Of a DNA stretch of 64,000 nucleotides, positions 9,302 to 17,526 are shown piece by piece. The stretch covers positions 5,952,001 to 6,016,000 of the forward strand of contig OZ245021.1 of NCBI GenBank assembly GCA_965223775.1, in the 5' to 3' direction. This DNA is from JAJDXW01 sp965223775 (GTDB lineage: Bacteria > Pseudomonadota > Gammaproteobacteria > HK1). Positions within the stretch are counted from its first letter, which is position 1. Every line of letters begins with the position of its first letter. A program made the position numbers and the translations under genes. The notes under the pieces were generated by a model that made no database searches, was not told where the DNA came from, and was given only the letters and a program-made list of their open reading frames with translations.

Positions 9302-9430
9302 TGTAACGATTAGCCCGCATTTCTCATCAGGATCATGGTCTTCGCGACGCTGTCGGTTTGGTGGTCGACTTCGGGCAAAGGGACATCCACCGCAGGGAGC
9401 CTGCCTGCCCATGGCCAGTCCGTCCACCGC

Positions 9431-9600
9431 TCACCAGCGCGCGTTGAGGGAGAGCCCGATGCGGTGCTCGGTGGCGTCGTTGGCGGGCTCGAGCCACGAG
9501 CCCTCGAGCCGCACCTCGAAGGTGCCGGCGCCCGCGTCCTCGAGGCGCCAGCCGAACCCGAGGCCGAACCGGTGCCCGGCCGCCCCGCCAGCGTCCGCAG
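9431..9600 (-). pseudogene. C-terminal end of an autotransporter/outer-membrane beta-barrel
   Basis: The minus frame ending with TGA at 9431 reads HRFGLGFGWRLEDAGAGTF, then VRLEGSWLEPANDATEH and ends GLSLNARW. Alternating hydrophobic strands and a terminal aromatic residue are the mark of the last barrel strands recognised by the outer-membrane assembly machinery. Only about 55 residues remain. Directly upstream, in another frame, sits a copy of the start of the unknown gene found at 14547, so a start region has been joined to this tail out of frame. Confidence 0.5.
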
Positions 9601-9694
9601 CCGAACACTTCGGCGCTTCGGGAGAATTCGGTCTCGGTCTCGGTCATCATGTCCGCTCCGTACCATTGCGAGTGTACCGACGGTCGCCAAGGAC
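9595..9694 (-). repeat. duplicate of the start region of the gene at 14547
   Basis: This stretch and 14474-14577 share almost the whole upstream region and first 16-20 codons of the same gene. Both encode TETxTEFSRSA(DA)EVFGCG and share the leader with two GGTAC motifs before the ATG. Small in-frame differences (loss of TD repeats and of the DA codons) separate the copies. Confidence 0.75.
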
Positions 9695-9756
9695 CCCCAC
9701 GCCGCGGTCAAGTCACCACTCGCGAGCGGACGCGCGCCCTGCGATCATTTCCGGCA

Positions 9757-10087
9757 TGAGCTCCAAGGCTACGCGCACCATGGTGTCGTCACCTGGCACG
9801 AACGCAGCGTCTCGACTCGAACTCGCCACGTGTGCGCCGCGCGTCGATGAAGGCCATCGCCGACGTGGCGGGGCATGGCGGGAGCGGAGCGACGCGGGTG
9901 AAGCCGTTCGTCCTCGCGCTGAAGACTGCCGCGTCGGTCGCTGGGCGAAGTGTCTCCACGAGAAAGTGCTGCGCGCGTCGGTATTGCCCTCGACGAACCG
10001 GATCGGGGCGAAGGTCCAAGCGGACCCCCTGCCGAGGTCCTCGGCGGCATCCTGACGGAGGTCAAGCGACGGCTCGGCAGCCGGTGA
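9757..10087 (+). pseudogene. decayed antitoxin gene upstream of the ParE-like toxin
   Basis: The last codons, EVLGGILTEVKRRLGSR with TGA at 10085, look like the C-terminal helix of an antitoxin and overlap the toxin start in a GTGA. The preceding conserved-looking piece NRIGAKVQADPL lies in a different frame; one missing G near 10042 would join them. Upstream of that I cannot trace one consistent frame. Confidence 0.35.
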
Positions 10088-10437
10088 AGGCGGTCGTCTA
10101 CGCTCCCGCCGCCCCCGCCCGGTTCGCCGACATACTCGAATATGCGATCCAGAACTTGGGTGGGGCGCAAGCCGATGCCTGTACCGCGCAACTGGCGGCG
10201 CGGATCGAGGCGCTTGCCGCGGGAACAGGCCCGAGAGCGCGGTGCGGCGAGCTCTTGATGCAGGGAGTCAGAGATGCCGCCGGTCTCACCTGTTACCGCG
10301 AGGGATCACACTTCCTGATCCTGCGCGAGAGACCGGACACGCTCGAAGTCGTCGAAATCCTCCATGGACGGATGAATCTCGATGAGCACTTGGAGAGGTT
10401 GGCAAAGGAAGGACATCAGTCGCGTCCTGGCCCTTGA
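10084..10437 (+). CDS. ParE/RelE-family toxin
   Basis: A 117-residue protein starting at a GTG that overlaps the preceding stop. It has the ParE layout: beta start AVVYAPAAPARFADILEYA, a helix with AQADACTAQLAARIEAL, then GELLMQGVRDAAGLTCYREG, ILRERPDTLEVVEILHGRMN and a final LDEHLERLAK. ParE toxins poison gyrase and RelE toxins cut mRNA at the ribosome; which applies is not clear from sequence. The upstream antitoxin frame is broken, so either the toxin is inactive or another antitoxin covers it. Confidence 0.7.
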   Translation: MKAVVYAPAAPARFADILEYAIQNLGGAQADACTAQLAARIEALAAGTGPRARCGELLMQGVRDAAGLTCYREGSHFLILRERPDTLEVVEILHGRMNLDEHLERLAKEGHQSRPGP

Positions 10438-10450
10438 CCGTCGGCGCCGC

Positions 10451-10554
10451 ATGGGCTACGGGGTGGGGGGCGGGTGACGAGGACGGCGTCGGAGGCGTGG
10501 GCGCCGTCGGAGCGGACGAGGAAGGGGTTGAGGTCCAGGCTCTCGATGGTGTCG
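10451..10554 (-). repeat. 3'-terminal fragment of an ADP-forming acyl-CoA ligase
   Basis: About 100 bases match 14989-15092, the last codons of the intact ligase on the minus strand, at close to 90 %. The match ends where the metallopeptidase coding sequence begins (codons for VSTLELAKLAG). The parental end of this piece coincides within about 12 bases with the parental start of the piece at 6797. Confidence 0.75.
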
Positions 10555-11646
10555 ACGCTGGAGTTGGCGAAGCTCGCCGGGCTCTACCTGCAGCCCGTGT
10601 CGTCTTTCTTCCAGGAGGGACCGCGGGACGAGAATGAGGACGTGTTGGTGGCCCTGTACCGGGTGGCGCCAGGTCTGGAAAGCGATCCGGCCACGCACGA
10701 GCAGGTGGCGCGTTGTGTGAGCCTCTGCCGTGAGGGCGTGGCCCTGGAGCGTTTTCTCGGCAGCAAGCCGCGGTCCGGCCCGCCGAACTATGAGGTTCGG
10801 CTTCCGCGCTCGGCCTGGGAAGCGGTCACGCAGGGCGAGCAGACCGCGGTGGAGGAGCGGCAACGCCTCGGGATCGGCAACGCCCCGATCGCCGATGCCT
10901 CCGAGCTCATCGCATCGCAGGGGATATGGGCCTCGGGCGTTGGGCTGCCCAACGAGATGTCGGGGGTGTTCCTGCGTCACCCCAGCATCGGATTCGCCAT
11001 TCTCGTCAATTCATCCCACCCGAGAGGGCGCAAGCGCTTCTCGTATGCCCACGAATACGCTCACGCGCTGCTCGACCGCGACCGCAACATCGCGATCTCG
11101 AGCACCGGCAACTCGTCGGAAATGGTCGAGCGGCGCGCAAACGCGTTCGCAGCAGCGTTTCTCATGCCGAGGAACGGCGTTTACGAGGCGTTGCGGCGTC
11201 TCGACAAGGGGCTTCCGAGCCGCCAGGAACAGACCATCTTCGATGTCGCGAGCGGTGGCCACATCGACGCGGAGTTTCGCTCGCCAGCGCGTTCGCAACG
11301 GATCAACTACAAGGACATCGCGATACTCGCTCATCGATTCGGAGTGAGCTATCAGGCCGCCTTGTACCGGCTGAAGAGCCTTCGCCATATCTCCCATGGG
11401 CAGTCCCGGGATCTCCTGGAACACGAAGGGTTCGGGCGACAGCTCCTCCGGGAGCTCAGCATGGTTGGCGATGTCGAGGAATCCGAACCCCGCGACCGTG
11501 AACTGCGCAGCGAGATTGCTCACCTCGCCATCGAGGCATATCGTCGCGAGGAGATCTCCCGCGGCCGCGTGCTCGAGCTCGGCAAGATGCTGGGCATGAA
11601 GGGCGACGTTCTTCTTCGTCTGGCCGAAGCCGCGCGCGGGGAGTGA
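10474..11646 (+). CDS. ImmA/IrrE metallopeptidase antitoxin (COG2856) with replaced N-terminus
   Basis: From STLELAKLAGLYLQPVSSFF onward this is an Xre-ImmA type protein: the end of a helix-turn-helix domain, then a zinc peptidase with SYAHEYAHALLDRD (HExxH, H193-H197) and RRANAFAAAFLMP. Such proteins act as repressors and antitoxins. The first 25 residues are not from the family; they are read from the antisense of the ligase fragment at 10451-10554, so most of the DNA-binding domain is missing. A PIN protein follows with a 4-base overlap, a pairing like the RosTA modules. The peptidase part may still fold, but autoregulation is probably lost. Confidence 0.75.
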   Translation: MTRTASEAWAPSERTRKGLRSRLSMVSTLELAKLAGLYLQPVSSFFQEGPRDENEDVLVALYRVAPGLESDPATHEQVARCVSLCREGVALERFLGSKPRSGPPNYEVRLPRSAWEAVTQGEQTAVEERQRLGIGNAPIADASELIASQGIWASGVGLPNEMSGVFLRHPSIGFAILVNSSHPRGRKRFSYAHEYAHALLDRDRNIAISSTGNSSEMVERRANAFAAAFLMPRNGVYEALRRLDKGLPSRQEQTIFDVASGGHIDAEFRSPARSQRINYKDIAILAHRFGVSYQAALYRLKSLRHISHGQSRDLLEHEGFGRQLLRELSMVGDVEESEPRDRELRSEIAHLAIEAYRREEISRGRVLELGKMLGMKGDVLLRLAEAARGE

Positions 11647-12035
11647 GCCGTCTCGCGGGAGTGTCGCCTTCGACAGTGGTCGTGACGGATGCGTCGGTCC
11701 TCGTGAACTTCCTGCGCATCGACCGGATGGCTCTGATTGCCGGGCACTCGCACGCGTTCATCGTCACCGACCATGTCGCCGACGAGGTGTCCGACCGGTA
11801 TCCCGATCAGCAGCAGCGATTCGCGGCCGCCGTCGAGGCGGGCGGGCTTTCCCAACAGAGTGTCACGAACCGCGCGGAGATCACCCTGTTCGGAACCTTG
11901 TCGGCGTCAGGACGCCTCGGGGCAGGCGAGTGCTCGGCCAAGGGAATTCAGGCGGCGGCGGGTGCCGCGTCCTGGGAAGTGAGCGGCTCGATGACGTCGA
12001 CGTCGATGGAATTTCGGGCGACGTCGAGATCGTAG
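11643..12035 (+). CDS. PIN-domain toxin, C-terminally truncated
   Basis: The start overlaps the metallopeptidase stop (GTGA). Residues 1-97 are a PIN domain: VVVTDASVLVNFLRIDR with the first catalytic Asp, FIVTDHVADEVSDRYPDQ and LGAGECSA. After about 11938 the reading frame continues only because it runs antisense through the higA gene; the remaining PIN core with the last acidic residues is missing. It is the toxin partner of the preceding COG2856 protein in RosTA-like pairs, and here is likely dead. Confidence 0.65.
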   Translation: MSRLAGVSPSTVVVTDASVLVNFLRIDRMALIAGHSHAFIVTDHVADEVSDRYPDQQQRFAAAVEAGGLSQQSVTNRAEITLFGTLSASGRLGAGECSAKGIQAAAGAASWEVSGSMTSTSMEFRATSRS

Positions 12036-12253
12036 TGCCGCTGAAGGTTGAGCCAGAACTCGGGAGTGGTTCCGAGGGCTCGCCCGATCCGAAGGGCCGT
12101 ATCCGCGGTGATGGATCGTCGACCATGGACGATTTCGTTGATGCGCCGCGGGGGAACGCCGATCGTCTTGGCGAGGCGGTACTGGGTAATCCCGAGATCC
12201 TCAAGGTTCTCGAGCAGGAAGTGTCCGGGGTGAATGGGTGCGATCTTGGCCAT
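11948..12253 (-). CDS. higA: HigA-family antitoxin (Xre helix-turn-helix)
   Basis: A complete 101-residue HigA: IHPGHFLLENLEDLGITQYR, then LAKTIGVPPRRINEIVHGRR and DTALRIGRALGTTPEFWLNL. HigA neutralises the HigB ribonuclease and represses the operon. The ATG at 12253 has a GGAG site 12 bases upstream. No HigB frame is visible upstream (12254-12507) or downstream, where the truncated PIN gene lies head-on, so it is an orphan antitoxin in this window. Its insertion point coincides with the truncation of the PIN toxin. Confidence 0.85.
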   Translation of the reverse strand: MAKIAPIHPGHFLLENLEDLGITQYRLAKTIGVPPRRINEIVHGRRSITADTALRIGRALGTTPEFWLNLQRHYDLDVARNSIDVDVIEPLTSQDAAPAAA

Positions 12254-12507
12254 GATTGGAAATAACTCCGTGATGAACGAATTGGCCGTGTACAGATTGG
12301 TTGTTCCGTACGGTCACGATCTCGGCCGGGCCGGGAACGCCGGCGAGAAGGCTCCTCGAGCACGCGGGGCGGAAAGACGCGGTGGTCAGTTCCTGGGCGG
12401 TAAGGTATCGTCCCGGGTCCGAAGATTCGGTTCCGCGAAGGACGACGATGAGGGAGCTCGTGAGCCGCGTGTGGACGTAGGCTCGGACTCCGAACCGGAG
12501 GCTCGAG

Positions 12508-13080
12508 ATGGCCGCATCCACGAGTGAGGCGCTCGCCCGGCGCAGGGCGACGTACCAGGACGTGCTCGACGCGCCCGCGCACCAGGTCGCCGAGATCGTC
12601 GACGGGGCGCTCCACACCCATCCGCGCCCGGCGATGCTGCATGCACTGGCGAGCTCGTATCTGGGCGACGAGTTGGTAGGACCGTACGGCAAGGGACGTG
12701 GCGGCCCGGGCGGGTGGTGGATCGTCTTCGAGCCGGAGATGCATCTCGGCGAGGACATCCTGGTGCCGGACCTCGCGGGCTGGCGCCGGGAGCGGATGCC
12801 GGAGTACCCCGAGACCGCCTACGTGACCCTCGCACCGGACTGGGTGTGCGAGGTGCTGTCGGCCTCGACGCGCCGGCTCGACCTCCAGGGCAAGCGCCCG
12901 ATCTACGCCCGCGAAGAAGTCCGGCACCTGTGGCTCGTCGACCCGACGGACCGCACCCTGGAGGCGTTCGAGCTCCGCGAAGGGGAGTGGGTGCTGATCG
13001 CAGCGGCCAAGGACGACGATCCGATCTGCATCCGGCCGTTCGATGCGATCACCTTCAGCCTGGGGGATCTCTGGCCGTAA
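12508..13080 (+). CDS. Uma2 family PD-(D/E)XK nuclease-fold protein
   Basis: A 190-residue protein with the Uma2 pattern: YQDVLDAPAHQVAEIVDGAL, the acidic residue in ILVPDLAGWR, the E in WVCEVLSAST, and a lysine-containing helix KRPIYAREEVRHLWLVDP. The family has a restriction-endonuclease-like fold and is abundant in cyanobacteria and host-associated bacteria; its biological role is not established. The ATG at 12508 follows an acceptable GAG-rich leader. Two more divergent Uma2-like genes occur at 50749 and 51767. Confidence 0.85.
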   Translation: MAASTSEALARRRATYQDVLDAPAHQVAEIVDGALHTHPRPAMLHALASSYLGDELVGPYGKGRGGPGGWWIVFEPEMHLGEDILVPDLAGWRRERMPEYPETAYVTLAPDWVCEVLSASTRRLDLQGKRPIYAREEVRHLWLVDPTDRTLEAFELREGEWVLIAAAKDDDPICIRPFDAITFSLGDLWP

Positions 13081-13386
13081 CGCGGACCTTCGTGATCGCC
13101 CTGGCCGGTGAGCCCGAGGGCGGGCTCGTCAAGGCGACGACGCCCGACGAGACACTCGACGGCGACGCGTCCGGCAGGCGTGCCACATCGGCGCCCGGTC
13201 CGCGCCGGGGATGCCGGTATGGAAGCGAACACCCAAATTGAACCAGCCACGATCAGCGCACACCGCGTCGGCGACGGTCGTTCTCCGGGCGCTATCGGCC
13301 CAGGGACGGGGTGAACGAGGGAGGGCGGTGCGCCCCCCTCATGGGTTCTCGGAGCGCCTGATGCATGCCTTGGCATCCGACCTGCC
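13081..13386. other. intergenic, no gene seen
   Basis: About 300 bases between two convergent genes. Frames are short and compositionally like shadows. No hairpin with a T-run was found to serve as terminator. Confidence 0.3.
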
Positions 13387-14547
13387 TTAGCGCCTCCGCG
13401 ACATGCCGGCGTGCCTCCCCGTGCCCCGGCGCAGCGCTCTCGCCGCCGCCCGCTCGAAAGGATTGCGCTGGACCTTCGCGTATCGGACCTCCACGAGCTG
13501 GCGCTGACCTTCCACGTCGAACCCCTGCCTGCGGCACTCGGCGCGGGCACCTGTCCATTCTTCGCCTCGAAGCGACTCGAACCGGAGAATCCGCGGCCGC
13601 TCCGCCTGCCCCTGCCGCTGCCGCCTCCCCTCGGGATCGACCACCGCCTCGCACTGCACCCGAAGCCGGAGGTCCACGGGTGGCGCGTAGCGTTTCTTGA
13701 GGGTTCCCATCCAGTCAACGTACCGATACACCTTCGGCCCGTCGAGGACTTGCCACAGCCCATCCTCCTCCCGGTTCCCGTCGATGGCGGCCTGGATGGT
13801 CTGCTCGACCGGGTCCCGGAGCGCGAGCCGGCGTTCCGCCAGGCGCGCTTCCGCGAATGACACGCCGAGGTGGTATTTCGGGTCCGACCAGTTCGACGGG
13901 ATCGTCCGGATGGAGCCGTAGTCGTCGCGACCGCGGATCCACTCCCCGTGCCGCTTGTACCCCGAAGGGACCTCGACCTCGTCCGCTCCGTCTCCGGGTT
14001 CAATTCGTTCGATGTACACCTCGCCCAAGTGGAGCGTACGGGGCCTCTCGATGAGCGGGTCGTCGAGGTCGTTGACGATGGCACGGGCCTCGTCGATCCC
14101 TCCCGGGATCGCGAAGAGATCGTACGAGTGAAGGAGCGCCCTGAGCACGAGCACGGGCCCGGTGTACCCCGCGCCGGGCCAGGGCTCCCGGGGCCGGTCG
14201 AAGGGCTGCCCGATCCGCTTTCTCGTTCGCCGGAGCACGTGCAGGGCATGCTCGAGCCTCGGCCCCGGCGCCCAGGTCGAGCCCATTCCCCTGCCTCCGG
14301 GCGTCCGCACCACGGCGTGCTCGAACCGGATCCCATGGGAATCGACCTCGGTCCTCGTGGCGCGAAGTCGCGAGCCGATGCCCTTGGCGCTCCTGAGCCC
14401 CAGGACGGTGCTCACCTCCGCGGTTCCGATGCCGTCTCGGCTCTCGGCAATGCGCTCCAGGAGGTCGAGCCCGCGCCCGCAGCCGAACACTTCGGCGTCG
14501 GCGCTTCGGGAGAATTCCGTATCGGTCTCGGTATCGGTCTCGGTCAT
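13387..14547 (-). CDS. uncharacterised protein, 386 residues
   Basis: The start is the ATG at 14547, chosen because the duplicate at 9595 preserves exactly this start with its leader, although the frame is open to 14859. The protein begins with a TETDTE repeat, then EVFGCGRGLDLLERIAESRD and STVLGLRSAKGIGSRLRATR, which looks like a winged-helix DNA-binding segment, and AVVRTPGGRGMGSTWAPG. The middle has many acidic and aromatic residues (DDYGSIRTIPSNWSDPKYHL); the end is arginine-rich. I do not recognise the family. The partial copy of its start elsewhere suggests it belongs to a multicopy or mobile gene family. Confidence 0.6.
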   Translation of the reverse strand: MTETDTETDTEFSRSADAEVFGCGRGLDLLERIAESRDGIGTAEVSTVLGLRSAKGIGSRLRATRTEVDSHGIRFEHAVVRTPGGRGMGSTWAPGPRLEHALHVLRRTRKRIGQPFDRPREPWPGAGYTGPVLVLRALLHSYDLFAIPGGIDEARAIVNDLDDPLIERPRTLHLGEVYIERIEPGDGADEVEVPSGYKRHGEWIRGRDDYGSIRTIPSNWSDPKYHLGVSFAEARLAERRLALRDPVEQTIQAAIDGNREEDGLWQVLDGPKVYRYVDWMGTLKKRYAPPVDLRLRVQCEAVVDPEGRRQRQGQAERPRILRFESLRGEEWTGARAECRRQGFDVEGQRQLVEVRYAKVQRNPFERAAARALRRGTGRHAGMSRRR

Positions 14548-14577
14548 TCTGTCCGCTCCGTACCGTTGCGAGTGTAC
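14474..14577 (-). repeat. start region shared with 9595-9694
   Basis: Covers the first 20 or so codons and about 30 bases of leader of the gene at 14547. Two GGTAC motifs lie upstream of the ATG in both copies, separated by about 10 bases, a possible operator or promoter part. Confidence 0.7.
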
Positions 14578-14582
14578 CGGCG

Positions 14583-14898
14583 GAACTCGGAGCTGTTCGT
14601 CCCCTCGCCGGGCGATCCGGACAAGCCCGCCCGGGCCTGCCTCGCGGTCGACGAGGCGACCCCGCTCGCGATGGGCGCCGCGGACCGCAGGGAGTGCGAA
14701 CGCACGATGCGCGGGTGGTACGCCGAGACCTGGTACCCGCGGCCCGATCCGGCGGATGCCTACGAGGGCGAGGCCCAGCTTCGATACCTGCGCGCGAAGG
14801 CGCTGGAGTGCCGACGGGCCGCGGACGCCTACCGGCTTGCCGGCAAGGACCGCTGGCACGCGCTCATGCGATGCCTGGTCATCGTGCGCAAACGCTGA
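14583..14898 (+). CDS. ORF fragment of unknown family
   Basis: The plus frame ending at 14898 has protein-like composition: PLAMGAADRRECERTMRGWY, ETWYPRPDPADAYEGEAQLR, KALECRRAADAYRLAGKDRW and a basic end. No clear start codon sits upstream, since the frame runs back through the antisense of the gene at 14547. It may be the 3' remnant of a gene cut by the same rearrangement. Low confidence. Confidence 0.3.
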
Positions 14899-14966
14899 CC
14901 TGATTACGCACGATCCTCAGCCCGGCCCCGTAGCGTCGCAGAGTCGCGGGCCTCCCTCCTGGGATC

Positions 14967-14983
14967 GCGGGCTTCCAGCCCGC
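14967..14983. repeat. REP-like palindrome
   Basis: GCGGGCTTCCAGCCCGC forms a 7-bp stem with a 3-base loop, just beyond the stop of the acyl-CoA ligase. A variant (GCGGGCCGGAAGCCCGC) lies at 26217, also followed by ATGG(G)TTAC. It may act as a transcription-stopping or REP element. Confidence 0.55.
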
Positions 14984-14993
14984 TCTGCATGGG

Positions 14994-17102
14994 TTACGGG
15001 GTGGGGGGGCGGGTGACGAGGACGGCGTCGAGGGCGAGGGCGCCGTCGGGGCGGACGAGGAAGGGGTTGAGGTCGAGGCTTTCGATGGCGTCGGCGTTGG
15101 CGGCCGCGAAGAGCGAGAGGCGGGCGAGGGCCGCTGCAAGGGCGTCGAGGTCGGCGGGGGGCTGGCCGCGGAGGCCGGTGAGGACGGGGAAGGCCGCGAT
15201 CTCCTCGATCATGGCCCGCGCCTCGGCCTCGTCGAAGGGGGCGGCGCGGAAGGTCACATCCTTGAGCGCCTCGACGAAGATGCCGCCGAGCCCGAACATG
15301 ACGATTGGCCCGAACACGGGGTCGCGCTGGACGCCGAGGATGGTCTCGACGCCTCCGGTGATCATGGGGGCGACGAGGCAGCCGTCGATCTCCGCGTCCG
15401 GTTGCGCGGTACGGGCGGAGGTGAGGATCTCGTCGAAGGCGGTTTCGGCGGTGGCGCGATCGGAGACGCCAAGGCGCACACCCCCGATGTCGCTCTTGTG
15501 CACGATGTCCGCCGACAGCACCTTGAGGACGACGGGGAAGCCGAGGTCCGCGGCCGCGGCCGCCGCTTCGCGGGCGGTCCGCGCGAGGCGGGCGGGCACG
15601 GTCGGGACGCCGGCGGCGGCGACGATGTTCAGGGCGTCGAGCTCGTTGAGCGGGCCGGCCGGGAGGGCCGCGGGCGCCGGGACGGCCGGCCGCGCCCGCC
15701 GCTCGCGGAAGGAGCGTGCGAAGCCCGCGAGCGCCGCGATCGCGCGCGTCGCGTGGGTCGCCTCTTCGTAGACCGGGATTCCGGCCGCCTCGAGGTCCCG
15801 CGTGTAGTCCTCCGTGCAGAACCCCGACACCGCGAAGTGCGTCTCGGGGTTCGCGGCCTTGCGCTCGATCCAGGCGCCGCGGGTCGCCTCCATCAAGGCG
15901 GGATTGCGTCCGATCGACCCCTGGAAGCTCACCACGCTCCCGTAGTCTCCGTTGGTCGCGGCGAGCTCAATGGCCTGGTCGAGCAGGGTCGGGTCGTTGA
16001 GGACCTGCCCGGTGACGTCGATGGGGTTGCGGGCCGCCGCGAAGGGAACGAGTTCCAGCATTCGCCGCTGCGCAGCCTCCGGCATCGGGGCGACCTCGAG
16101 TCCGCGCCCGTTCGCGTCGTCCGCCATCAGCACCCCGACCCCGCCCGAGACGGTGACCATCGCCACCCGTTCGTTGGCGGGAAGGGTGCCGACGACGCAG
16201 CTTCGCGCGATGTCGAAGAACTCCTCGATGCTGTCCGCCCGGTACACCCCGAACTGGCGAAAGAGCGAGTCGTACACCGCGTCCTCGCCGGCGAGGGCCG
16301 CCGTGTGCGAGGCGGCCGCCGCCGCGCCCGCCTCCGTTCGCCCGAGCTTGACCGCGATGACCGGCGTCTCGCTCTCCCGCGCGCGCTCAAGGGCGGCCAG
16401 GAACTTCGGCCCGTTCCGGCACCCCTCCATGTAGAGCAGGATCGCCTTCGTGTCCGGGTCGTCGGCGAGGAACGCGGTGCAGTCCCCGATGTCGACGTCC
16501 GCCTCGTTGCCGGTGGTGAACATGTAGCTCAGCGAATGCCCGCGCGAGCGCGCGAGCATGTAAGCGAGCCCCCCGAACGCCCCGCTCTGGCTGACGAGCC
16601 CGATCGCGCCCGGCACGATGTCATCCGCAAACGCGGGATGGAAGGAGCCGACCGCGCGGCTCCCGAAGTTCACCATCCCCATGCAATTCGGGCCCATGAG
16701 CCGGATGCCGGCCTCGCGGGCGAGCCCCGCCATCGCCTCCTGGGCGCCGCTCTCGCCCACCTCCGCGAACCCGGAGGTGAAGACGACGAGCGACCCGACC
16801 CCCTTCTCCGCGCACTCCCCGAGCACGCTCATGACCGCGCCGGGCGGGACGGTGCAGATCGCGAGGTCGACGGCGCCCGGGATGTCCTTGACGCTCGCGA
16901 ACGCGGGCAGGCCCTGGATCGTCTCCGAGCGCGGGTTGACCGGGTAGACGGCGCCCTCGTAGCGGTTCCGGATGAGGGCCGCGACCGGACGCCCCCCGAC
17001 CTTGGTCGGAGAGGAGGAGGCCCCGAGCACCGCAATCGACCGCGGGCGGAAAAGCCGGTCGAGGGAGGGGAGGTCGATGAAGGCAGAGGAGGAGTCGGGC
17101 AT
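14994..17102 (-). CDS. ADP-forming acyl-CoA ligase (acetate-CoA ligase family)
   Basis: The 702-residue protein converts acyl-CoA, ADP and phosphate to free acid, CoA and ATP, or the reverse. Order of domains: CoA-binding Rossmann domain (FRPRSIAVLGASSSPTKVGG), ligase-CoA domains with GPNCMGMVNFGSRAVG, VSQSGAFGGLAYML and a phospho-histidine region ASHTAALAGED, then a C-terminal ATP-grasp domain with FPVVLKVLSADIVHKSDIGG and MFGLGGIFVEALKDVTFRAA, ending with DLNPFLV. The frame is open to 17801, but the ATG at 17102 lies 16 residues before the conserved LDRLFRPRSI. Upstream is a GC-rich repeat and a MITE-like element. Pieces of a second copy lie at 6797 and 10451. Confidence 0.9.
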   Translation of the reverse strand: MPDSSSAFIDLPSLDRLFRPRSIAVLGASSSPTKVGGRPVAALIRNRYEGAVYPVNPRSETIQGLPAFASVKDIPGAVDLAICTVPPGAVMSVLGECAEKGVGSLVVFTSGFAEVGESGAQEAMAGLAREAGIRLMGPNCMGMVNFGSRAVGSFHPAFADDIVPGAIGLVSQSGAFGGLAYMLARSRGHSLSYMFTTGNEADVDIGDCTAFLADDPDTKAILLYMEGCRNGPKFLAALERARESETPVIAVKLGRTEAGAAAAASHTAALAGEDAVYDSLFRQFGVYRADSIEEFFDIARSCVVGTLPANERVAMVTVSGGVGVLMADDANGRGLEVAPMPEAAQRRMLELVPFAAARNPIDVTGQVLNDPTLLDQAIELAATNGDYGSVVSFQGSIGRNPALMEATRGAWIERKAANPETHFAVSGFCTEDYTRDLEAAGIPVYEEATHATRAIAALAGFARSFRERRARPAVPAPAALPAGPLNELDALNIVAAAGVPTVPARLARTAREAAAAAADLGFPVVLKVLSADIVHKSDIGGVRLGVSDRATAETAFDEILTSARTAQPDAEIDGCLVAPMITGGVETILGVQRDPVFGPIVMFGLGGIFVEALKDVTFRAAPFDEAEARAMIEEIAAFPVLTGLRGQPPADLDALAAALARLSLFAAANADAIESLDLNPFLVRPDGALALDAVLVTRPPTP

Positions 17103-17237
17103 TGCGGGCTCGGCAGGTGGCAGTGGCGGGCGGGGCGGGCGGGTGGGCGGCTTGGCGGCTGGGTGGCTCGTCGGCTCGTCGGCTGGGCGGACGCCGGGGC
17201 GTCCTCCGGGCGGACCTCCAGTGCGATCGAATGGAAG

Positions 17238-17429
17238 GGGACTCATATCCATGACTTGACAGCCATCGAACCGACCCCCTGGTGTCGGATTACGCTTCGC
17301 TAATCCGACCTGCCCGGGACCGGTAGTCCCTTGGTAGGTCGGGTCTGCCGAAGGCGTAACCCGACATCGCCCCGAGTGGTGAAGACTCCACACGGTCTGC
17401 TCGTTCGTCAAGTCATGGATATGAGTCCC
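17238..17429. mobile_element. MITE-like element with 23-bp perfect terminal inverted repeats
   Basis: Positions 17238-17260 (beginning GGGACTCATATCCATG) are the exact reverse complement of 17407-17429. The 146 bases between contain a REP-like palindrome region (GTCGGATTACGCTTCGCTAA and its partner near 17338-17366). No coding capacity. Target-site duplications are not obvious. It lies between the divergent ligase and AI-2E transporter genes and may carry or disturb their promoters. Confidence 0.6.
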
Positions 17430-17526
17430 AACGGAAGGGGCGCGGGCGGCGTTATAGCACGGAGGGCGGCCCGGGCGAACGGCGGCCGGTTGCATCCTTC
17501 GTCCGCCTCCGGCACCTTTCCGCGCG

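Noticed and set aside
15402..17303. 633-codon plus-strand ORF
   Set aside because: Antisense of the acyl-CoA ligase, which has all family motifs on the minus strand.
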